From: Lunularia cruciata | Lineage: Eukaryota > Streptophyta > Marchantiopsida > Lunulariales > Lunulariaceae | Assembly: GCA_948567375.1 (NCBI GenBank) | Contig: OX419757.1 | Location: 8,122,001 to 8,186,000, forward strand | Reading direction: 5' to 3' | DNA length: 64,000 nucleotides | Shown here: in pieces, positions 56,490-64,000 of the stretch | Layout: every line of letters starts with the position of its first letter | Numbering within the stretch: position 1 is the first letter of the stretch | Translations under genes and position numbers: made by a program | The notes under the pieces: generated by a model | Seen by the model: only the letters and a program-made list of their open reading frames with translations | The model's database searches: none | Told to the model about the DNA's origin: nothing

Positions 56490-59200
56490 TCTAAATGGAA
56501 AAAGCGGCCGTGGGCCGCTGCACATATTCCTCAGCCCGCCGCTACCGGCCAATAACCCATCACAACACATAGTTGTAGCCGACCGCACCCACTATGTGAT
56601 AATATATCATAGCCGAGAGCAACATAAGGAAAACTAAACCAGATGATGGTTAAAATAACAAAATTATATCGATTGATAAAGTCCAAAAAATCATCTATTT
56701 AAGGTTCAAATTGGAACGCATGAACAACAGAATATCTAACAGTCAATGGTCGCAATGCATTACGCTTGTATGTCAGTATATTGCCAGCATCTGAGAAATT
56801 ACACTCAGATTTTGAGCTTGAGGTAGGAATAGCAAGAATGGATCTTACAACGAGTGCCATAGATGGAATTTTTTCAGCATGAGTAGACCACCAGATGAGC
56901 AATTTTGCAGGTCCGCTCTTGAGATCATTCTTCTCACTTCGAGAAAGCTTCAATGCGTAATACTCCGATAGTTCTTTTGATGCAATGAGCTTGTCGATCA
57001 GAGTAGGACCATTATCTTCATAGTCATCCGAGTCACTCACCAATGATGTTGATGACAGTCGAACTATAAGCTTGGCACGCTTTGGTGGAGGGGATGGTCG
57101 CGAGCTTGATGAGGGTGCTTGACAATTGTCTGCAGCAGCTTTGACTAAACCAACAAAGTGCTCGGTCATACGCTTGATTTCTATCTTTGCATCAGCAATT
57201 TGTTCTTTCTCGACTGCCATCAAATGTAGTCTTGACTTTTGTCACAGATCTAGCAGGGCGGCCATGACGTGGAGTCTGCTGAGTGACCACTTGTCCAGAA
57301 TTTGCTTTGTGATGAGTGTTTTGATGCTAACCAGATGCTTAGAATTGGCTGGAATGGTTTGCGTCATGCCGTCTGCTTCCGTGATATCTTCCGCATCGGT
57401 GATCTCAACACAATGCTTCAATAGTCGATTATGCCAATATGCTACAAGGTGCAAAGTCGGTGTTTTGAACGGTTCCAGAGCAAGGGTCGCTGTCTTGAAG
57501 AGAACCAGGAATCAAACAATCTCGATGAGTAGATCACAATCAATACCGTCTATTTTCTTCTCCTTCTACCTCCTTTCTTAACCAACAACTCTCAAGATTT
57601 TTTGAATTGAATTCGAATGGACTCTAGCATGGTCAGCAGCCCATACCAGCGAGTTACAATCTCCTGCTTGAGCTTTGGACAAAGCAGGCTGTTCAAGTCA
57701 GTCTTCTTGAAGTATCAAACTAATTCCTTGCATTGCGTGATCAGGTCAAAGATTTTAGGGGCATCATCATAGAACTCATGGAACGGAGCAGAGGTATTTC
57801 CATCGACAACTTGTGTTCTCTTCGCCAACACTGTGGTGGTGATTGTTCCAATTTTGTGGTCCGAGCATAGAATCCATTTGTAAATACGTGGCAAGCCATC
57901 TTCAGAATGGTTGTTGGATGCAGAGTCTGTCACAACAATCACTTGCTCATTTGATGCCTTCTTGGTGATGTCATTCACCTCAAATGAACGATATGGGTCG
58001 ATCACAGAGTTGAACTCCGACAAGATGGCCTGGCCAATATGGCTACAAGCAGTGAATTCATTCACTTGGAGTGTGTGATCATGAAGTTGCCATGAATCAT
58101 CGATGATATAGATCGTGACTGATAGATAAGAGATCTGATGATTATCATCTGTCCAGATATCCAATGTGAACCCTGCACATAGACCACAACTGAAGTGATA
58201 TTGGACCTTTGACAGAAGAAGAACCTTGCTGAAGTTGCATCTTTTCTTGAGCGATCTCTTGACTGTGACTTGATCTTGCAACACATTGTCAATACTCATC
58301 GGGTTCTTTGATGCTACTCCAATATCAAGCACAATCTGCAGCATGGTGCGGAAACCCTTCCCAACCACAATTGAGAATGGACAAATGTCCAATGCGCACA
58401 TCTCACCCAATTTTTTTGTTACGAGTTGCTTTTGTCTAGCATTGGGCTTGCACAGAGGCTTGGCAAAGTTGATCATATTGTGGGAACCATCAGGCGCAAC
58501 AGATGCAATAGGGCACGAATGGTTGTTGATGGAGGTTGTGCCAATGTTTGAATTGTAAGCATACAATGTCTTGCAAATATGACAGCCCACAAAAGTCACC
58601 TTGTTTTTTTTAGATTGCTCTCCATCAAGAATATAATAAACCAACTCATTGTCAGCAACATAGCATACTAGCCCAAACTTGTTCCACAGAGATATTGCGG
58701 ATGGTCAATTGCTCTTGGTCTAGGGCAAAATCTGATATTTGGGCACCTTCAAATAGAATGATATGACTATCTCCTCTTTGAAATTGACAATAGACTAGCC
58801 CGTCGCCTCTTGGTGTACATGCGCTCTCATTGATGAATGAATGATTACATTGCAGCTGCCCAAGCTGCAAAGTGTTATTTTTTGACACTGTCGAGTGCAA
58901 TGCTCAAACAGATGCGCCTCTCCACGAACCCGTTACACTCACTCACGCTGGCCGCAATTTTGGTGATAGGAAGTTGCTTGTTATTTATCATCCATATTAT
59001 TTACTGCGGCCTCAACCAGCCGCGGCTTTGAAAAATACCCTACTGGCTGCGACAGCCCACGTCCCAAAACACTGGCCATAGCCGGCCAGTTTGGCAGCCA
59101 GCCGTAGTACCTCGGCCGGCTGTGGTGGACAGCCACCGATGCTATACTCCGATATTGTCCCTTCCCCAAAAACAATTCCATCCGTAGTCTCTCTCAATCC
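56490..59200 (-). mobile_element. hAT-family DNA transposon, decayed
   Basis: Contains one broken hAT transposase. Both outer regions are GC-rich with small hairpins, unlike the surroundings: AGCGGCC-GTG-GGCCGCT at about 56502-56518, and GGCTGTGGTGGACAGCC near 59119-59135. Exact terminal inverted repeats and the 8-bp target duplication expected for hAT could not be fixed by eye, so the borders are approximate. Confidence 0.65.
56699..58650 (-). pseudogene. hAT transposase with BED-type zinc finger
   Basis: Starts at about 58644. Near the N-terminus VTFVGCHICKTLYAY then INNHSCP resembles a BED zinc finger. The central RNase H-like catalytic region follows (SCGLCAGFTLDIWTDD and VTDSASNN; DIWTDD and VTDSASNN hold likely catalytic Asp residues). 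After a TGA near 57718 comes PKLKQEIVTRWYGLLTMLES, a typical hAT segment. The last frame (56699-57223) ends with the hAT dimerisation domain: LLIWWSTHAEKIPSM, then SSSKSECNFSDAGNI and KRNALRP. The protein would cut and paste the element. At least three breaks make it inactive; a short N-terminal part may extend to 58900. Confidence 0.85.
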
Positions 59201-60000
59201 GTTGTCTCCATCCCCTTAAGTAAGTAGTGTCCAATAGTCCAATAAAATTGAAATAAAACAGATGGGGAGAGGAGAAGGAGAAAGGAAGCAAGGATATTCT
59301 AGAGTTTTAGAGAGTTTGTCTACATAAATCACATGAAAGAATAGTCAATTTTGTTTGTTTTTCAATTTTGGTTCCATTGGTATTTTAGATTGAAGGCTAT
59401 GGAAAACTGAGTAGAAAGTTATGAGTACTTTTAGGTTTTTTAGGGTTTAGAGTGACTACTTCACATTGAGAGTAATGGGTCGGGAATTTTCATTTTTAAT
59501 CTCTTTGTATTCATGTTTGAATTCCATGGGAACTTAGTTTGAAAATTTTTGAGATTGAATTTGAAAATTATGAGAGTTTATAGTTTTTAGGGTTTTGAGA
59601 GATTGTATTTTCTCATGAGAGTTGGGATGTGAGGGGTTGTGATTTTGCGAGCATAGGGAGATATGGATAGGAGAATAGTGTGTTATGATCATTATTCTTG
59701 TGCTAGCAATGGTTACACTTCTCCATGTGGGACCGCCTAGAATGGCTTGGGATACACCATGCACGGTGTGTCATCAAAGCTTTACCTTGCAAGGGATAAA
59801 GATACATGTGGAAAAGATACACAAGGACTACGATTGGACCACGTGGGATTCTCATGTAAGGTGAGCAACCACATTGACAATAGTGACGCTCAAGATTACG
59901 CATGCTTCCTCTATCCCTTTGTTGACCATTCCAAGAATACCGATCAAGTCGTAGGAGTGGTTAGCATCTCAAGCGGGTGTATTTGGGGTTATTTGAGATT
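59201..60000. other. Region between hAT and the non-LTR element
   Basis: TTTAGGGTTT-like wording at 59430-59600 and a repeat of CCATCCGT/TCCGTTGTCTCCATCCCC (59180-59215) that resembles 63800-63860. A frame at 59747-60064 runs into the non-LTR element and may be its 5' part. No gene called. Confidence 0.4.
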
Positions 60001-63000
60001 GGTTTTCCATGTCCATGTCTATTCCATAAGGCTACCCCGTACACACCGTGATGAGGCTAGATAGGTTTCCTACCTACCACTTGATCATTTGTCACATGAT
60101 CCCTCGGACGAGTTAGCATGGTTCTTATTCCTCTTACTCCTTTGATGGTGTCTTTGTTATGCTAGAGGAGGACATCTTGTGCAAAGAGAGTTGATTGTTA
60201 GATTTTGTCAATTCCGAGTGAGAGATTGGGCTACCCTACAAGAGGATTTGGTTAGGGCTACACATTTTAGGAGATAGATTCTACCACAAGATACCACAGA
60301 GTCCACTCTATTATAATAATGGAAGACATTGGGTCATGCATGAGGGTTTAGTAGAGCAGCTCGAGAGCTATACCCTTTGTCTATGGCTAGTCCCACTGAT
60401 GAGACTATCTCTTCTCTATGCTCAAAAAATCCTATGGCAAGAAAAGGAGTACCATTAGAGGTCTTAGATTATAAGCATGAGCAACTTTTATGTCTTGATA
60501 AATCACTTTTTTGCACAAGCATTGTGCACTGCCCCTCTCCTTTCCTCAGGAGGCTTGTTAGGGATGGTATATGAGTATCTTAAATATTTCTTTTAGGCAG
60601 ATGATACTTCTAGTGGTTTTATCGAGTTGTTTTAGGTGGTTGCAGTAGTAGCAAGAGGAGATATCCCTACATTAGTTAGTCAAGTGTTTGGAGCTAGTCT
60701 ACTTCTTGCAATGGAGAAGAGCATAGGGAGCTTTAGACCGATTGCTATTGGAGAGATTTTTTTGCACTTGGTTAGCCACACCATTGTCCTTCAGCATCAA
60801 TCCCACTTCCGAGAGCACTTCAATTCCACATTATTTTGGAGTAGCTACACCTAGGGTTGCAAGGCTATTTTCCAATGCATCAAGGCACTCCTAGATATCC
60901 ATCCAAAGTGGGTTGTCCTATAGTTGGATGTTGAGATTGCTTTTAATAGCATCTCTTGGGCATCCATCTTTAGAGAGCTTAGCAAGTCCACAAGATCCTT
61001 GGCAAGTTTCATTCCCTTTGCGCAGTCATTGTATGGCTCTCTTGCTTCCCTTTACTGCCAACATGGGTGGACAAAGGAGGGAGTCACCGTCTTGGAGTCA
61101 GTTGTTGGTACATGATAGGAAGATCCTTTAGGGTGACCTTAGTTTTCCATGGCTCACTTCAAAGCTCTTTTATCTACTACTTTGGCCATGCCAAGTTGTA
61201 TATTTCCCTCCTTAAAAGATGATACATACATTGTGAGACCTGTAGATCAGATTAGGCAAGCCTTTGATCACTTCACTACCAAGCTGCATCTTGTAGGCTT
61301 GAGAGTCAAGGTGTTAAAGTGCAGAGCATGGTCCCCTCAATTATCCCTCCACGCCTTGAGCTTTTAGAGGGGTGTATCACATCTACAAATGTACTATGTA
61401 TACTTCGAATGCCAGTAGGATCCAAGGATTTTGTCACATGCTTCTTAGATGCTGCTCTTGTAGAGGACATTTTCCATGTGATGACCTTCCTCTTCTAGGA
61501 GATCCATAGGTGGCATTTGGTATACTCTCTTTTAGTATTATTTTTCGACCAACTTACCTTCTTCACACGGTTCCCCCTTCCTTTACTTTCCTATCACATT
61601 TAAGAGCTTTTGATAGGAGAATTATAGGAGTCTTTGGTGATATCATTGAAGCAAGAACTTTTGAGTGTGTGATGGGGGATTTGGCACATAGATAGACATC
61701 TCTATCTTGTGTAGAGGATTAAGTCTATTATCTATGGAGGAGATGACACATAACGCATTCTTTAGTAGTTGGTCTCTCTTGATACTCCTACTTTCCTCCC
61801 ATTTTATGATTGCTGATAGGCCTATGTTTGCGATTGTGTTTGTTGCTTCCCCATAGCAAGAAAGATCTATTATTTTATGCACATAGTGCTATAAGAGACT
61901 TTTGGAGACTTATATGACCAAGGTGGAGGAGGGATCATTTTCTCTCCAAGTGTTATTGTGGTATATGAGAGATAGTCTATCTCCATGGGCACGGGTGGAC
62001 CTTCCATCCTTTGCTTCACTACCGTCAGATTGGACTAGAGCTTTGTAGTCTTCCTTGATGGAGTGATAATGTCAACATAGCTAAATTCTCTCTTAGTTGA
62101 CTCGTCCATTCCTTGGGCCACTAGAGCACATCTTTGCTCTTGCTCTAGCAAGGGTGCAGGCTCTTGAATCTTACCTTGATTGCGCATTAGGGCATTCTGA
62201 TTGATACTAGCCACTTTCTCTACAACAATGAGGTTCTGCTTAGGTTTGGCCCATTTGTTTGCATCTTTGTTACTTACTGTAATACCAAGAGCTAGCCATA
62301 TGATCTAGATGTGAAATTCGGTTTGGTAATATCTGGAATGATGTTATACATGATGGACAAAATAGATCAGATAAAAGTATCACCAAAATAATACTTTTAC
62401 TAATAGGGAAAAAACCAAAATAGACTTGAAAACCTTAGAACCAATAGCTAGACATATGATTTAAAGGTGAGAATTGATTTGGTAACATCTGGAAGGATAT
62501 TACTCATGATGGACTAAATAGATCAGAAATAGATATCACCAAAAGAGTACTTCTATTAATAGAGTAGAAATTGAAATATGCTTGAAATCTTTGATGGCAA
62601 TTTTGGAGGCCTAAACATATGAATTAGGCCTCTAAAATGTGGGGTCTCCTCCCCTCTTTTGCTTTGTCTTGTTGTGAGCTTTAAAATTGTACCTCACCCA
62701 TGTGATTTTGAGATTCCTATAGGAATATTCCCTAAAAGATTCCCTCTAATCAAAGCTTGTTTGACCAACCAGATAGGACCAGCAATGACATGCCACCCAT
62801 CCAAGTAAGTAATCCAAGTGTGGAGCTTGTTGACATGTCACCTATCTATGTGCCTAATCCTATGGTGGAGCTTCCTTGGAGGAGATACTCTTTGTCTATA
62901 TAATAAAGAGAAGTTGCTTTTTTGGGGCATCGAAGTCTAAGTGTGAAACTTGTGTTTGTGCATCTGTGTTTCCTTGCTATCCTCACAACAATACACTCAC

Positions 63001-63370
63001 TTGTGAGTGTGGTTCTACACTATATGCAACAATGGTCCATATGACATGGTGTCCTTATAGAGGACAGAGGATAGCTATCCATGATGTCATCAGGGATATA
63101 GTGTTTGTTATGGCATGAGAGAGTGGATACTTTGCTTGGAGGGGAGCGTTCATATTCTTTGCAAACAGCATGTGTTAGAGAAGACTTATATTTGGTCCGG
63201 GATGATCAGGTTATAGTAGCAAATGTTGTGGTTATAGACCCTATGCGTGATGCAATTTTGGAGGGAGTGATTACTCATCCTCTTGGATGGGTGGCAAGTG
63301 GAGTTGTAGCACGTAAGGTCTCCAAGTATAGGGTATGCAACAAGGTCACCTCTTTCTTCCTTTAGCCTTG
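60001..63370 (+). pseudogene. Non-LTR (LINE-like) reverse transcriptase element
   Basis: In shifting frames: MSMASPTDETISS and KGVPLEVLDY (60377-60470), SIGSFRPIAIGEIFLHLVSH (60720-60780, the RPIA-x-GE motif that opens this RT group), LDVEIAFNSISWASIFREL (60926-60985), SLYGSLASLY, MAHFKALLSTT, CIFPSLKDDTYIVRP (61195-61235, containing the D-D catalytic pair), VGLRVKVLKCRAWSPQ. Downstream 62990-63330 has a Cys/His-rich part (CECGSTLYATMVHMTWC) and a C-terminal segment with LYLVRDDQVIVANVVVIDP and EGVITHPLG. Stops and frameshifts are abundant. No LTR and no poly(A) tail were found. An inverted fragment of the same family is at 47577-48835. Confidence 0.7.
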
Positions 63371-64000
63371 GAGTTATATTGAGCGAGGATATGGTGTTCA
63401 ACACATTTTTCAAGGAGTGCACAAGAGCTTATCATATTAGAAGCCAAAGTGTACCACTCTCACTCCCATACTTTGTAGCATACTTTAGACAACGTGTGTG
63501 TGTGTCCATTGCTTTATAGAGAGCATTGGCTGGTGCAATCTATAGGTGAGCAATCCCTCTAGATGATGCTTCTTTGGATGCTCTGGTAGTTTGTAGACCT
63601 TACGACTTGCATAACTCAAATACCTTAGGTGCGTTAGGGCAGCTTTCTCATATTGATACTATGGAAGCCTAGCCCCATTTTACTTTTTTTTCTCTCCCTT
63701 GTGCGGCTTGATGGGATCTTCCCATCCTTCTTGTGCTCTATGTGGTCTCCTTTTTTCTTTAAGTAGTAACACTTGTTATTTTTGTTTCTACATACAGTTC
63801 CGTCCAAGGTCCCATCCGCTGTCCCCCTCCCCATGAACACTTCCGTCCCATCCGCTGTCCCCCCTCTAGATTCCTAGACAATGACCTCTTACTGTTAAAG
63901 GTAAGTAAGATTTTCTCATTCATCCATGACCTTATGTGATTCGTCTTTCACCGTTCTGAATGAAGATACTTATTCTTGGACTCGATTCGAGTCATTTAGA
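63371..64000. other. Right end of window, no gene recognised
   Basis: Contains a 17-bp direct repeat (CCCATCCGCTGTCCCCC, starting about 63810 and 63847), each near TTCCGTCC. Nothing else recognised. Confidence 0.5.

Overview
This is plant-lineage nuclear DNA, most likely from a non-seed streptophyte (charophyte alga, bryophyte or similar). It is one short gene island in a thick layer of nested, mostly dead transposons. The one host gene I can reconstruct is a six-exon, apparently plastid-targeted glutathione-peroxidase-like gene (51567-54669, +). The rest is LTR retrotransposon (three Ty3/gypsy families called A, B and C here, plus a Ty1/copia remnant), a non-LTR RT element and a hAT DNA transposon. 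No rRNA, tRNA or CRISPR array was recognised.

Family A is the most striking content. The best copy (A1, 13024-22886, minus strand) reads gag - aspartic protease - DNMT3-like cytosine-5 DNA methyltransferase - reverse transcriptase/RNase H - integrase - PHD finger, between LTRs of about 450 bp. A chromatin writer and a chromatin reader therefore sit in one retroelement polyprotein. Retrotransposon-borne DNA methyltransferases have been reported in dinoflagellates and charophytes; a DNMT3-type domain between protease and RT combined with an integrase-linked PHD finger deserves a close look. A1 is recently dead. Most of its interruptions are single TGA or TAG codons that a C-to-T change would explain, and its two LTRs differ only by transitions, mainly at CpG. 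Three older family A copies (2054-8611, 31969-35803, 37401-43999) are strongly C-to-T / G-to-A decayed; the first still shows the methyltransferase region.

Family B (LTR about 690-750 bp) has an extra zinc-knuckle ORF before gag. One B element (22903-27683 continuing at 35804-37271, +) is interrupted by 8.1 kb that begins with an inverted B copy. The result is a near head-to-head inverted repeat (arms 22903-27362 and 27684-31073) with a loop of about 320 bp. Solo B LTRs lie in two A copies (5671-6361, 33423-34113). Family C is a chromovirus with an integrase-linked chromodomain; its LTRs carry clusters of perfect heat-shock elements upstream of a TATA box. C pieces are at 1-2053 (+), 37420-37894 (solo LTR with a 5-bp target duplication), 38454-43600 (-) and 44000-47560 (-).

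Layout: 1-2053 family C remnant; 2054-8611 decayed A copy with a solo B LTR; 8612-10290 copia remnant; 10291-12918 AT-rich, unassigned; 12919-22886 element A1 with a 108-bp duplication around its 3' LTR; 22903-37271 inverted B complex with A copy 3; 37272-47560 nest of A and C elements; 47577-48835 non-LTR fragment (-); 48836-56480 gene island with the peroxidase gene and a 62-bp perfect palindrome; 56490-59200 hAT element (-); 60001-63370 non-LTR RT element (+); 63371-64000 unassigned. Domain calls rest on motifs read by eye. Boundaries of decayed elements are approximate.
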